A stretch of 64,000 nucleotides of DNA from Streptomyces sp. NBC_00250. GTDB lineage: Bacteria > Actinomycetota > Actinomycetes > Streptomycetales > Streptomycetaceae. Position 1 is the stretch's first letter. Each line of letters opens with the position of its first letter. The stretch covers positions 7,317,501 through 7,381,500 of the forward strand of contig NZ_CP108088.1 in assembly GCF_036192275.1 (NCBI RefSeq), written 5' to 3'. A program made the position numbers and the translations under genes. The notes below the pieces were generated by a model that saw only the letters and a list, made by a program, of their open reading frames with translations, was not told the DNA's origin and searched no databases. Below are positions 15,862 through 23,905 of this stretch, piece by piece.

Positions 15862-16680
15862 GTGGCCGAACTCATCACGATCGACGACCCCGACGACCCG
15901 CGCCTGCGCGACTACACCGGTCTGACCGATGTCGAACTCCGCCGCAGAAGGGAGCCGGCCGAGGGCCTGTTCATCGCGGAGGGCGAGAAGGTCATCCGCC
16001 GGGCCCGGCAGGCGGGGTACGAGATGCGGTCGATGCTGCTCTCCGCCAAGTGGGTCGATGTGATGCGGGACGTCATCGACGAGGTCCCGGCGCCGGTGTA
16101 CGCGATCCAGCCGGACCTCGCGGAACGCGTCACCGGCTACCACGTGCACCGTGGCGCCCTCGCCTCCATGCAGCGCAAGCCGCTCCCGGACGCCGCCGAA
16201 CTGCTCGTCGACGCCCGCCGGGTGGTCGTGATGGAGTCGGTGAACGACCACACCAACATCGGTGCGATCTTCCGCAGCGCGGCGGCCCTCGGCATGGACG
16301 CCGTGCTGCTGTCGCCGGACTGCGCGGACCCGCTGTACCGGCGCTCGGTGAAGGTGTCGATGGGCGCGGTGTTCTCCGTCCCGTACGCCCGTCTCGACAC
16401 CTGGCCGCGTGGCCTGGAGGCGGTACGGGAGGCGGGCTTCAAGCTCCTCGCGCTGACGCCGGCCGAGAAGGCGATGTCGATCGACGAGGCCGCGCCGCAC
16501 CGCATGGAGCGGGTGGCCCTGATGCTGGGTGCGGAGGGCGACGGCCTGTCCACGCAGGCGCTGCGCGCCGCGGACGAGTGGGTCCGTATTCCGATGGCCC
16601 ACGGCGTCGACTCGCTGAACGTGGGCGCGGCGGCGGCGGTGGCCTTCTACGCGGTGGCGACGGGCCGCCCGCAGTCCTGA
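15862..16680 (+). CDS. TrmH/SpoU-family RNA 2'-O-methyltransferase
   Basis: SPOUT-fold methyltransferase (272 aa) that 2'-O-methylates ribose in rRNA or tRNA using SAM. The N-terminal ~110 residues form a substrate-binding domain (EGLFIAEGEKVIRRA). The knotted catalytic domain shows all three SpoU motifs: NDHTNIGAIFRSA (about residue 129), LMLGAEGDGLS (~219) and IPMAHGVDSLNVGAAAAVAF (~241-260). Which nucleotide is modified cannot be decided; thiostrepton-resistance enzymes belong to the same family, but nothing here points to resistance. The GTG start probably lies on a leaderless transcript. Confidence 0.9.
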   Translation: MAELITIDDPDDPRLRDYTGLTDVELRRRREPAEGLFIAEGEKVIRRARQAGYEMRSMLLSAKWVDVMRDVIDEVPAPVYAIQPDLAERVTGYHVHRGALASMQRKPLPDAAELLVDARRVVVMESVNDHTNIGAIFRSAAALGMDAVLLSPDCADPLYRRSVKVSMGAVFSVPYARLDTWPRGLEAVREAGFKLLALTPAEKAMSIDEAAPHRMERVALMLGAEGDGLSTQALRAADEWVRIPMAHGVDSLNVGAAAAVAFYAVATGRPQS

Positions 16681-16692
16681 GAGGTCCCCACC

Positions 16693-16765
16693 GGCACCGG
16701 CTCAAGCCCGGTGCCCACCCGCCGGGGTGGTCGTATCGGGAAGGTTCCGCCCGGCCCGCGGGCGG
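16693..16765. terminator. Two adjacent hairpins between convergent methyltransferase and kinase genes
   Basis: An 8-bp stem ggcaccgg/ccggtgcc (16693-16700 with 16708-16715) sits after the methyltransferase stop. A 7-bp stem ccgcccg/cgggcgg (16747-16753 with 16759-16765) sits nearer the kinase stop. They probably serve one strand each. Confidence 0.5.
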
Positions 16766-16789
16766 ACGGCAGTCCTTTCCGGACCCGAC

Positions 16790-17998
16790 CTACCCCTGAA
16801 GGGCCTGGGCGGCGGCGATGCCCAGGGCGACCACCAGCGTCACCACCACGAAGACGAAGAGCCGCTGCCGCAGCAGCCGCGGGTTGGCGGGGCGGCGGCC
16901 CGTGGACGTCGAGCGGGCACCCGGCCTGGTCGCCGGACGGCCACCGGTCCGCGGCCCGCCGGAGGGCCGGGAGGCCGGTCCGGGCCCGCGCCCGCCGCGG
17001 TCCCGCTCGGTACCCCGGTCGGCGCCGCGCTCCGTGGCCCGCTCACCGCCCCGCTCCGCACCCCGCTCGGGCCCACGACCGGGCACGTCCCGCTCGGTGT
17101 ACCGCTCGGTCGGCCGTACGGTGTTCCGCTCCTCGGCCCGTTCCCGCTGTACGGGCGGCCGCGACACCGGCAGCCCCTGCGCCTCGCGCGCCGCGATCTC
17201 CTTGAGCCGCATCGACAGCTGAAGGGTGCTGGGACGGTCCTCGGGGTCCTTCGCCAGGCAGGCCCGGATGAGCGGCGCCAGCGCGTCGGGCACCCCGTGC
17301 AACTGCGGCTCCTCGTGCACGACCCGGTAGAGCATGACCTCGGAACTGCCGTGCCCGAAGGGGGAGTCGGACATGGCCGCGTACGCCAGGGTGGCACCGA
17401 GGGAGAACACGTCGGTGGCGGGGGTGACGGCGGCGCCGCGCACCTGCTCGGGGGCGAGGAAGCCGGGCGAGCCGACGGCCGTACCGACATGGGTCAGGGT
17501 GCTGGCCCCGGTGGCCCAGGCGATGCCGAAGTCGATGATGCGGGGGCCCTTGGGGGAGAGCAGGATGTTCGAGGGCTTGAGGTCCCGGTGCACGACCCCG
17601 GCCTCGTGGACGGCGACGAGGCCTTCCGAGAGGGCGGCCCCGATCGAGGCCACGTCGGCGGCGCGCAGCGAGCCCTCCTCGGCGACCCGGTCGTGCAGCG
17701 AGGGGCCGGGCACGTACTGGGTGGCGAACCAGGGGCGCTCGGCCTCCAGGTCGGCGGCCACCAGCCGGGCCGTACAGCCCCCGCGGATCCGCCGGGCGGC
17801 CGACACCTCGCGGGCGAACCGGGACCGGAACTCCTGGTCCTCGGCCAGGTCGGGCCGGATCACCTTGAGCGCGACCCGCTGGCCGCGCCGGTCGGACCCC
17901 AGGTACACGACTCCCATCCCGCCGGCCCCCAGCCTGCGGTGGAGTCGGAACGACCCGACGATCCGCGGATCCTCGCGCCGGAGCCGCATCATCGCCAT
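16790..17998 (-). CDS. Serine/threonine protein kinase with C-terminal membrane anchor
   Basis: Hanks-type protein kinase (402 aa). The kinase domain (about residues 15-265) has the Gly loop GAGGMGVVYLG, catalytic lysine in VALKVI, HRDLKPSNI catalytic loop, DFGIA and PEQ. A linker of ~110 residues is extremely Arg/Glu/Gly-rich (TERGADRGTERDRGGRG and similar). The very end (RLFVFVVVTLVVALGIAAAQ) is one transmembrane helix with only a few residues beyond it, so there is no extracellular sensor such as PASTA. The start at ATG 17998 has GAGGGG at good spacing; an upstream in-frame start at 18028 is less likely. The substrate is unknown. Confidence 0.9.
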   Translation of the reverse strand: MAMMRLRREDPRIVGSFRLHRRLGAGGMGVVYLGSDRRGQRVALKVIRPDLAEDQEFRSRFAREVSAARRIRGGCTARLVAADLEAERPWFATQYVPGPSLHDRVAEEGSLRAADVASIGAALSEGLVAVHEAGVVHRDLKPSNILLSPKGPRIIDFGIAWATGASTLTHVGTAVGSPGFLAPEQVRGAAVTPATDVFSLGATLAYAAMSDSPFGHGSSEVMLYRVVHEEPQLHGVPDALAPLIRACLAKDPEDRPSTLQLSMRLKEIAAREAQGLPVSRPPVQRERAEERNTVRPTERYTERDVPGRGPERGAERGGERATERGADRGTERDRGGRGPGPASRPSGGPRTGGRPATRPGARSTSTGRRPANPRLLRQRLFVFVVVTLVVALGIAAAQALQG

Positions 17999-18028
17999 GT
18001 CCGTCCCCTCGTCCGTTCGACGTGGCAC

Positions 18029-18510
18029 AGCTTACGTAAGGGCGCCCGTACGTGCTCATAGGCCGCGCCCTCGCACCGGGATCGATTGTCAGTGCTGAGG
18101 GGTACGAGCGACGGAGACGATCACGGTGGAGGCCTTCCAACCACCCGCCCCAACAACCCAGTTGACGATCTGTCGATAGCCGGCTCAGAGGGGCCCGGAG
18201 GCGTCCCGAGAGGCCCCGGGACCAGGGCGTTCGCGCGACGCCCCGCGAAGTGAGCGAAGTCACGTCCGGGCCGCCCCTCCGCCGGCCCTCATGGAACCCC
18301 TCAGGGAAGACCCCGGGTTCCGAGACTCCGTCTCCACCCAGGGGAGTACGCCGTACGGTCGGGCGTCATCCTCCGGGAGGCCCGCAAGTCGGTACGCGGG
18401 CATGACGTCCAGCCGCCCCGCGCTCCCTAATGTTGATGTCAAGCGGCGGGTGCAGCACTCGTCCCCCGAGGTCAAGCACCCGCCGCGCCATTCACGACAG
18501 GAGAGGAACC
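18029..18510. other. Gap between kinase and 55-aa membrane peptide
   Basis: 482 nt. It contains a 10-nt palindrome cttacgtaag (18031-18040) close to the kinase start, a ttgacg hexamer at 18161 without a matching -10, and the inverted repeat at 18443-18486. Open frames on both strands here have neither ribosome sites nor recognisable products. Confidence 0.5.
18443..18486. promoter_or_regulatory. Inverted repeat in the 5' region of the 55-aa gene
   Basis: Perfect 11-bp arms gcggcgggtgc (18443-18453) and gcacccgccgc (18476-18486) around 22 nt, ending 24 nt before the start codon. Each arm is next to a copy of gtcaagc. It could be an RNA hairpin in the leader or a protein site. Confidence 0.45.
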
Positions 18511-18678
18511 ATGGCTTTCACGGCATCGCGGACGAGCGCCCGGCCTTCGAGCCGACGGCACCCCTTGGTGGCCACCGCCATGGTCCTCCCTCTCGCGGCC
18601 CTGCTCCTGTTCGCCTTCGGCGGCTGGGACGCGGTGGCCACACAGGCGTCGTCCGTGGGCGTGATGCTGGGGCGCTGA
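18511..18678 (+). CDS. 55-aa single-helix membrane peptide
   Basis: Small protein not recognised by name. It has a basic, Ser/Arg-rich N-terminus (SRTSARPSSRRH), one transmembrane helix (LVATAMVLPLAALLLFAFGG) and a short C-terminal tail ending VGVMLGR. The start ATG has a near-ideal ribosome site (AGGAGAGG, 4 nt spacing), the best evidence that it is a real gene. It is a stand-alone gene with its own inverted repeat upstream and two terminator hairpins downstream. Positive-inside topology puts the C-terminus outside, or it could be an exported peptide. Confidence 0.68.
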   Translation: MAFTASRTSARPSSRRHPLVATAMVLPLAALLLFAFGGWDAVATQASSVGVMLGR

Positions 18679-18689
18679 GAGGCGCTCCG

Positions 18690-18712
18690 GACCCGGGAGA
18701 GCGGCCCGGGTC
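18690..18712 (+). terminator. First hairpin after the 55-aa gene
   Basis: Stem gacccggg (18690-18697) with cccgggtc (18705-18712), 7-nt loop, 11 nt after the stop. Confidence 0.6.
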
Positions 18713-18767
18713 AGGACATCCGGCCTTCAACCCCGTGGGGACGGGGGTGCGGCGGACGGCAGCGTGG

Positions 18768-18795
18768 GGCCGGTCAGCTGGGGAGCTGACCGGCC
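18768..18795 (+). terminator. Second hairpin after the 55-aa gene
   Basis: Perfect 12-bp stem ggccggtcagct with agctgaccggcc around the loop gggg. It stands just before the promoter of the next gene. Confidence 0.7.
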
Positions 18796-18814
18796 TTCGC
18801 GCGTTCCCACCCCG

Positions 18815-18820
18815 TACGCT
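18815..18820 (+). promoter_or_regulatory. -10 element of a predicted leaderless mRNA
   Basis: tacgct lies 6 nt before the GTG start of the APH-fold kinase gene, which lacks a ribosome site. Confidence 0.5.
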
Positions 18821-18826
18821 CCGGGC

Positions 18827-19843
18827 GTGGACCCCACCGCCCCGCCCCGCACGGACGACCGCCCCGCCCGGCTCCCGCCGGCCCGACTCGCGGCCGTCGC
18901 ACACGCCGCCGCTCACCGCCCCGGCGCCCCTTGCCGTTGTCCCAGTGCCCTGGTCGGGGTGCTCGCCGACCGGGACGACGGGACCGTCGTGCGCCACGGT
19001 GGACTGGTCGCCAAGGCGCACGCCCCCGGCACCGACCCCGAGGCGCACCGCGCACGGCTGGCCCTCGCGGCGCACCCGGCGGTCTCCGGTGTGTTCCTCC
19101 CGCCGCTCCCGGCACCCGCGACCGTGCCCGCCGAGCTCGACGGCCGTCCCGTCACCCTCTGGCCGTACGGCCCGCCCGTCGACCCGGTGGACCCCGACGC
19201 CGCCCCCTGGGAGGAGGCCGCGCGGCTCCTGGCGCTCCTCCACGGCACCCCGCCTCCGCCCGGGTCGGCGGACCGGCTCCCGGAGATGCGGGCCCCGGTC
19301 AAGGCGGCCCTCGCCGTGGACCGGATGCTCCGCGCGGCCCCGGACCACCCGGCCACCGCGACCGTCCTCGCCGCGTGGCGATCCGTCCCCGGCGACGCCC
19401 GACGGCCGGGCGCCGGCAATCCCGCCCAGGGGACCCGCCTCCTCTGCCACGGCGACTTCCACCTCGGCCAACTGGTCCGAGACACCGGCTCCCGGCTCGA
19501 CGGCCCCTGGCGTCTCATCGACGTGGACGACCTGGGTCTCGGGGACCCGGCATGGGATCTGGCCCGCCCCGCCGCCTGGTTCGCCGCCGGCATCCTGCCC
19601 CCGGAGGTCTGGTCCCGTTTCCTCGGCGCGTACGTGGAGGCGGGCGGCCCGGCCGTGGGCGCCGATCCGTGGGTCCGACTCGACGTGCCCGCCCGCGCCC
19701 TGACGGTCCAGACGGCGGCCCTGGCCCTCGCGAAGTCGACGGGGGAGGGCCGGCCGCTCGACGAGGTGGAGGACGTGATGATCGACACCTGCGCCCGTAT
19801 CGCCGGACATCGAACCGACTCCGCCCCTTCGGCGTCCACGTAA
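18827..19843 (+). CDS. Aminoglycoside phosphotransferase (APH) fold kinase
   Basis: Small-molecule kinase of the APH/choline-kinase fold (338 aa). The catalytic loop is HGDFHLGQL (about residues 208-216, Asp210 as base) and the metal-binding DFG-like motif is LIDVDDLGLGDPAWDLA (about 230-246). The N-terminal lobe is short and Ala/Pro-rich, with no obvious resistance-type signature, so the substrate may be a cell metabolite rather than an antibiotic. The GTG start with a -10 hexamer 6 nt upstream suggests a leaderless message. It is followed 45 nt later by a zinc-ribbon gene on the same strand. Confidence 0.82.
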   Translation: MDPTAPPRTDDRPARLPPARLAAVAHAAAHRPGAPCRCPSALVGVLADRDDGTVVRHGGLVAKAHAPGTDPEAHRARLALAAHPAVSGVFLPPLPAPATVPAELDGRPVTLWPYGPPVDPVDPDAAPWEEAARLLALLHGTPPPPGSADRLPEMRAPVKAALAVDRMLRAAPDHPATATVLAAWRSVPGDARRPGAGNPAQGTRLLCHGDFHLGQLVRDTGSRLDGPWRLIDVDDLGLGDPAWDLARPAAWFAAGILPPEVWSRFLGAYVEAGGPAVGADPWVRLDVPARALTVQTAALALAKSTGEGRPLDEVEDVMIDTCARIAGHRTDSAPSAST

Positions 19844-19888
19844 GGTGAAGGACCATTCGAACGGCGAAGTCAGGGAGTTGAGCCGAGC

Positions 19889-20182
19889 ATGCAGTGTCCG
19901 AAGTGTCATGCGGCCATGCACACGTACAACCGCAACGGCGTCCAGATCGAGCAGTGCAGCGGCTGCCGCGGGATATTCCTGGACTACGGCGAGCTGGAGT
20001 CCCTGACCCGCCTGGAGTCCCAGTGGGTCCAGCAGGCGCCGCCCGCCCCGCCGGCCCCGCAGGCCTACCCGGCGCAGCCCGCCCCCGCCGCTCCCGCCTG
20101 GGGCGCCCCGCACCACGGCGGTCACCACGGCGGCGGTCACTACCGCCAGCGCGGCTTCGGCCGGATGCTCTTCTCCTCCTGA
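19889..20182 (+). CDS. TFIIB-type zinc-ribbon protein
   Basis: 97-aa protein with an N-terminal zinc ribbon: Cys3, Cys6 (CPKC) and Cys23, Cys26 (CSGC), then the conserved GIFLDYGELESL that marks the bacterial zf-TFIIB (DUF) family. The middle is Pro/Ala-rich and the C-terminus is His/Gly-rich (HHGGHHGGGHY), which might also hold metal. Role unknown; related domains are thought to bind zinc and perhaps nucleic acid or proteins. It lies 45 nt after the kinase gene and before a strong two-way terminator. Confidence 0.82.
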   Translation: MQCPKCHAAMHTYNRNGVQIEQCSGCRGIFLDYGELESLTRLESQWVQQAPPAPPAPQAYPAQPAPAAPAWGAPHHGGHHGGGHYRQRGFGRMLFSS

Positions 20183-20242
20183 CCGGAGGTGCACCGGGTC
20201 TCCCGCCCGGTGCACGAACCGGCGCATGTGCCGGTGTACGAG

Positions 20243-20277
20243 GAAGCCCCCGGTCCGCGAGATGCGGCCGGGGGCTT
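20243..20277. terminator. Bidirectional terminator between zinc-ribbon gene and tRNA operon
   Basis: Perfect 11-bp stem gaagcccccgg (20243-20253) with ccgggggcttc (20268-20277 plus the adjoining base), 14-nt loop. On the minus strand it lies just after the last tRNA, on the plus strand after the zinc-ribbon gene. Confidence 0.8.
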
Positions 20278-20285
20278 CTTGGTGG

Positions 20286-20357
20286 TGCGCGATACTGGGA
20301 TTGAACCAGTGACCTCTTCCGTGTCAGGGAAGCGCTCTCCCGCTGAGCTAATCGCGC
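20286..20357 (-). tRNA. tRNA-Val (GAC), copy 3 of the operon
   Basis: 72 nt cloverleaf: acceptor gcgcgat/atcgcgc, anticodon loop ctgacac giving anticodon GAC, T-loop ggttcaatccc. Identical to the two copies upstream. The flanking bases encode the 3' CCA. Confidence 0.96.
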
Positions 20358-20398
20358 GGGTGGTGCACACGTCGTACCCGGAGGTACTGGGTGCTGCG

Positions 20399-20470
20399 TG
20401 CGCGATACTGGGATTGAACCAGTGACCTCTTCCGTGTCAGGGAAGCGCTCTCCCGCTGAGCTAATCGCGC
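20399..20470 (-). tRNA. tRNA-Val (GAC), copy 2
   Basis: Sequence identical to its neighbours, anticodon GAC in loop ctgacac. CCA is not encoded (cgc follows the discriminator base). Confidence 0.96.
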
Positions 20471-20509
20471 GGGACGGTCCGTACGGACCGGATCTTCGGT
20501 TGTTCTGCG

Positions 20510-20581
20510 TGCGCGATACTGGGATTGAACCAGTGACCTCTTCCGTGTCAGGGAAGCGCTCTCCCGCTGAGCTAATCGCGC
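20510..20581 (-). tRNA. tRNA-Val (GAC), copy 1
   Basis: Third identical copy, anticodon GAC, CCA not encoded. It starts 4 nt after the 3' end of the tRNA-Cys gene, so it must be cut from a common precursor. A palindrome ggtccgtacggacc (20476-20489) lies in the spacer to copy 2. Confidence 0.96.
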
Positions 20582-20585
20582 TTGG

Positions 20586-20656
20586 AGGTGGAGACGGGAT
20601 TTGAACCCGTGTAGACGGCTTTGCAGGCCGTTGCCTCGCCTCTCGGCCACTCCACC
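20586..20656 (-). tRNA. tRNA-Cys (GCA)
   Basis: 71-nt cloverleaf with acceptor ggtggag/ctccacc, anticodon loop ctgcaaa giving GCA, T-loop ggttcaaatcc. The 3' CCA is encoded. Second gene of the tRNA operon. Confidence 0.96.
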
Positions 20657-20695
20657 AGGAGTGAATACAGGGGTTCGGGAAGATCCCCCACATCG

Positions 20696-20768
20696 AGCGG
20701 ACGACGAGATTCGAACTCGCGACCCTCACCTTGGCAAGGTGATGCTCTACCAACTGAGCCACGTCCGC
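20696..20768 (-). tRNA. tRNA-Gly (GCC)
   Basis: 73-nt cloverleaf, acceptor gcggacg/cgtccgc, anticodon loop ttgccaa giving GCC, T-loop agttcgaatct. CCA is not encoded. First gene of the operon. Confidence 0.96.
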
Positions 20769-20810
20769 TTGTCGTTTCCGTTTCGCTTGCGCGTCCCGGC
20801 GACGTGTTGA

Positions 20811-20838
20811 ACTCTAGCGGATTCCTGGGCCAGCACAA
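20811..20838 (-). promoter_or_regulatory. Promoter of the tRNA operon
   Basis: On the minus strand, ttgtgc (-35, 20833-20838) and tagagt (-10, 20811-20816) are 16 bp apart, a good match to the housekeeping sigma consensus, about 43 nt upstream of tRNA-Gly. Confidence 0.6.
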
Positions 20839-20988
20839 AAACGCGTTTCCGCAGCGTGCTGACCTGCGCGCCGATCCGGGCGCCCGGCACGGCGTCCCGG
20901 AGGGTTCGCGCCACGTTCACTCGCCGTGTCCCCGAGGTCGCGGGGAGCCCCCGTGCACGCGCCCCCGGTGTCCCCCCTCCGGCGGACC

Positions 20989-20994
20989 TAGACT
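20989..20994 (+). promoter_or_regulatory. -10 element of a predicted leaderless pabB mRNA
   Basis: tagact lies 6 nt before the GTG start of pabB, and no ribosome site precedes that start. Confidence 0.55.
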
Positions 20995-21000
20995 CGATGC

Positions 21001-22068
21001 GTGCACGACCTTGCTCCGCTGGCCCGCTTCGGCGGCCTCCTCGCGACCGACCTCCGGGACGTCACCCACGACCCCGAAGCCCTGGACTCCGCCGGCTTCT
21101 GGGCCGTCTGCGCGGACTTCGAGGGGCGTCTGACCTGCGCGCGCTTCGGCGACGTGCGGCCCGACCCCGTCCCCTCGCCCGTCCCCGGCGGCTGGCTCGG
21201 CCCCGCAGCCGGTGACTGGACGTCCTCCCTCGACCGCGCCGCGTACACCGCGGGTGTCCGGCGCGTGCGCGAGCACATCGCGCGCGGCGAGGTCTACCAG
21301 GCGAACCTCTGCCGGGTGCTGACCGCGCCGCTGCCGGACCCGGCCGCCGCCGACGTCGACGCCCTCACCGCGCTCCTCGCCCGAGGCAACCCCGCCCCGT
21401 ACGCCGGAACGATCCGCCTGCCCGCGCACGGAGTGGAGATCGCCACCGCTTCCCCCGAGCTCTACCTCCGCAAGGAAGGGGCCCTGATCACCTCCGGCCC
21501 CATCAAGGGGACCGGTCGCACCGCCGCCGATCTCCTCCCCAAGGACCACGCGGAGAACGTGATGATCGTCGACCTGGTCCGCAACGACCTCGGACGCGTC
21601 AGCGAGACCGGCTCCGTCGCCGTCCCCGCCCTCTGCGCGCTGGAGGAGCACCCCGGCCTCGTCCACCTAGTCTCCACGGTCACCGGTCTGCTGCGCGAGG
21701 ACGCCGGCTGGCCCGAGCTGCTCGACGCCACGTTCCCGCCCGGCTCCGTCACCGGAGCACCCAAGTCCAGCGCGCTGCGGATCATCGAGGCCCTGGAGAC
21801 CGCCCCCCGCGGTCCGTACTGCGGAGGCATCGGCTGGGTGGACGCCGACGCGGACACCGCCGAGCTGGCCGTCGGCATACGGACCTTCTGGATCGACCGC
21901 CCTGAGAACGTGCTCCGCTTCGGCACCGGCGCCGGGATCACCTGGGGCTCCGACCCGGAGCGCGAGTGGCAGGAGACCGAGCTCAAGGCGGCCCGGCTGG
22001 TCGCGATAGCGTCGGGCGCCTACGAGTCAGGCGCCCTTGAGGCGAGTGGAAAGGCCATTTCTCGATGA
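21001..22068 (+). CDS. pabB: Chorismate-binding enzyme, aminodeoxychorismate synthase component I
   Basis: Chorismate-binding enzyme (355 aa) that, with a glutaminase partner, aminates chorismate to 4-amino-4-deoxychorismate for p-aminobenzoate and folate. Conserved motifs: GEVYQANLCR, SGPIKGTGRT, MIVDLVRNDLGRV, PPGSVTGAPKSSA, GPYCGGIGW and FGTGAGITWGSDPEREWQE. It is shorter than typical PabB (~450 aa) because the N-terminal half of the barrel is reduced. No glutaminase (pabA) gene is adjacent. An anthranilate or isochorismate role is less likely because the next gene is an aminodeoxychorismate-lyase-type enzyme with a 4-nt overlap. GTG start, probably leaderless. Confidence 0.88.
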   Translation: MHDLAPLARFGGLLATDLRDVTHDPEALDSAGFWAVCADFEGRLTCARFGDVRPDPVPSPVPGGWLGPAAGDWTSSLDRAAYTAGVRRVREHIARGEVYQANLCRVLTAPLPDPAAADVDALTALLARGNPAPYAGTIRLPAHGVEIATASPELYLRKEGALITSGPIKGTGRTAADLLPKDHAENVMIVDLVRNDLGRVSETGSVAVPALCALEEHPGLVHLVSTVTGLLREDAGWPELLDATFPPGSVTGAPKSSALRIIEALETAPRGPYCGGIGWVDADADTAELAVGIRTFWIDRPENVLRFGTGAGITWGSDPEREWQETELKAARLVAIASGAYESGALEASGKAISR

Positions 22069-22895
22069 AACTCTGGGTCAACGGCGGGCTGCACGACGCG
22101 GAGACCGCCCTGGTCTCCGTGCTGGACCACGGACTGACCGTCGGCGACGGCATCTTCGAGACGGTCAAGGTCGAGCGGGGAGAAACGTTTGCTCTCACCC
22201 TCCACCTGGAGCGCCTCACCCGTTCCGCCCGCGGTCTCGGCCTGCCCGACCCGGACCTCGACGAGGTCCGCCGCGCCTGCGCCGCCGTCATCGGAGCGAA
22301 CCCGATGGAGCTCGGCCGGCTCCGCATCACGTACACCGGCGGCCTCTCCCCGCTCGGCTCGGAGCGCGGCGACGCGGGGACCAGCCTGGTCGTGGGTCTC
22401 GGGGAGACCGGCCGCCGGGCCGACTCCACCGCCGTGATCACCGTGCCCTGGACCCGCAACGAGCGCGGTGCCCTCACCGGACTCAAGACCACCTCGTACG
22501 CCGAGAACGTGGTCGCCCTCGCCCGGGCGCGCGAGCAGGGCGCCACCGAGGCGCTGTTCGCCAACACCGTCGGACAGCTCTGCGAGGGCACCGGCTCCAA
22601 CGTCTTCGTCGTGGTCGACGGCCGGATCCTCACCCCGCCCGTCTCCTCCGGCTGCCTCGCCGGCATCACCCGCGCCCTCGCCGTCGAGTGGACCGGCGCG
22701 CGGGAGACCGACCTGCCGCTGGACGTCCTGGAGAGCGCCGAGGAGATCTTCCTGACCTCGACCCTCCGCGACGTCCAGGCCGTGCACCGCGTCGACGGGC
22801 GCGAGCTGTCGTCGGCGCCCGGCCCGGTCACCGCCAAGGCCATGCGGATCTTCGACGAGAACGCCGCACGGGACCGGGATCCGCGCCTCCCGTAA
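22065..22895 (+). CDS. pabC: Class IV aminotransferase, aminodeoxychorismate lyase-like
   Basis: PLP-dependent fold-type IV enzyme (276 aa) that should convert aminodeoxychorismate to p-aminobenzoate and pyruvate. The PLP lysine is Lys141 in LKTTSYAENV and Glu174 in LCEGTGSNVF contacts the pyridine nitrogen. The N-terminal DHGLTVGDGIFETVKV is the family signature. D-amino-acid and branched-chain aminotransferases share these residues; the start overlaps the pabB stop by 4 nt (ATGA), which supports the lyase call. Confidence 0.87.
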   Translation: MKLWVNGGLHDAETALVSVLDHGLTVGDGIFETVKVERGETFALTLHLERLTRSARGLGLPDPDLDEVRRACAAVIGANPMELGRLRITYTGGLSPLGSERGDAGTSLVVGLGETGRRADSTAVITVPWTRNERGALTGLKTTSYAENVVALARAREQGATEALFANTVGQLCEGTGSNVFVVVDGRILTPPVSSGCLAGITRALAVEWTGARETDLPLDVLESAEEIFLTSTLRDVQAVHRVDGRELSSAPGPVTAKAMRIFDENAARDRDPRLP

Positions 22896-22937
22896 AACCT
22901 GATGACGGACGGCCCCCGGGTGGGTAGAACACCACTG

Positions 22938-23777
22938 ATGACCACCACTCTGCGGCCGGCCGAGCCGCTTCAGCAGACGCCCGACGGCGGCCGTTCCCGC
23001 ACCTACGACGTGTGCGTGAACAGCCGCCGGGTCGGTTCCGTCCACCTCTCCACCGACCCGGGCTTCGGCGCCGCCTCCGGTGCGATCGGCCGGCTCCGGG
23101 TCGACGCGCCGGACCGGGGACGGGGACGGGGCACGGTCGCCGCGCTCGCCTCCGAGGAGGTGCTGCGGGGCTGGGGCTGCGCCGAGGTGCAGATCTCGGT
23201 CCCCGCCGACGCCGAGGCGGCGCTGCGGATGGCCCGCTCGCTCGGCTACACCGAGCGCAGCAGGAACATGGTCAAGGAGCTGTCTGACGAGCCGCCGGTC
23301 CTGCCGGAGGGCGTCGAGGTCCGGCCGATGACCGAGACCGAGTACGTGGCGTGGGTGGCGCGGGCCAAGCAGGGCTTCGCGCAGAGCTGGATCGACCGCG
23401 GCGTCCCCGAGGAGCAGGCGCGCGCCAAGGCCGAGAGCAGCCACGCCAAGTACCTCCCCGAGGGCCTGGCCACCCCCGGCACGGCGATCCACGTGGTCGT
23501 CCGGGACGGACGGCCCGCCGGCTTCCTGTGGACCGGCCGGATCGAACTGGAACCGGGGCAGTGGGCCGCCTTCGTGTACGACATCGAGGTCGGCGAGGAG
23601 AACCGCGGGCGCGGCTACGGCCGGGCGCTCATGCTGCTCGCCGAGCGGGTCGCGCGGGAGACCGGGGAGACCCTGCTCGGACTGCACGTCTTCGCGGGCA
23701 ACACCCCGGCGATCCGGCTCTACGAGTCGCTGGGCTACCGCACGACCTACGTCAACAGCGCGAAGGAACTGCGCTAG
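22938..23777 (+). CDS. Tandem GNAT acetyltransferase
   Basis: Protein of 279 aa with two GNAT-like halves. The first (residues ~10-110) has a degenerate acetyl-CoA loop (DRGRGRGTVAAL). The second (~125-279) has a canonical one (GEENRGRGYGRALMLLA) and the closing motif GNTPAIRLYESLGYRTTY. Only the C-terminal half therefore looks catalytic. I use ATG 22938; an upstream ATG at 22902 in the same frame would add 12 residues. It follows pabC by 42 nt and could be co-transcribed. Substrate unknown. Confidence 0.85.
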   Translation: MTTTLRPAEPLQQTPDGGRSRTYDVCVNSRRVGSVHLSTDPGFGAASGAIGRLRVDAPDRGRGRGTVAALASEEVLRGWGCAEVQISVPADAEAALRMARSLGYTERSRNMVKELSDEPPVLPEGVEVRPMTETEYVAWVARAKQGFAQSWIDRGVPEEQARAKAESSHAKYLPEGLATPGTAIHVVVRDGRPAGFLWTGRIELEPGQWAAFVYDIEVGEENRGRGYGRALMLLAERVARETGETLLGLHVFAGNTPAIRLYESLGYRTTYVNSAKELR

Positions 23778-23905
23778 GCCGTGTCCGGAATGTCCCGCCT
23801 GGCGGACACTCTCCAGGGCCTGTCCGGCATTTCCCGTCGGATCGGGCCGGCCCGGGGTGTCCTGCCGATCAGGCCCCGGGCCCGGTCGAGCAGGCGGTCC
23901 GGCGG

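Noticed and set aside
18260..18475. 71-codon minus-strand frame between kinase and small membrane gene
   Set aside because: No ribosome site, no recognisable product, and it overlaps the inverted repeat region.
20286..20581. Direct repeats resembling a CRISPR array
   Set aside because: The 72-nt repeats fold as tRNA-Val(GAC) genes.
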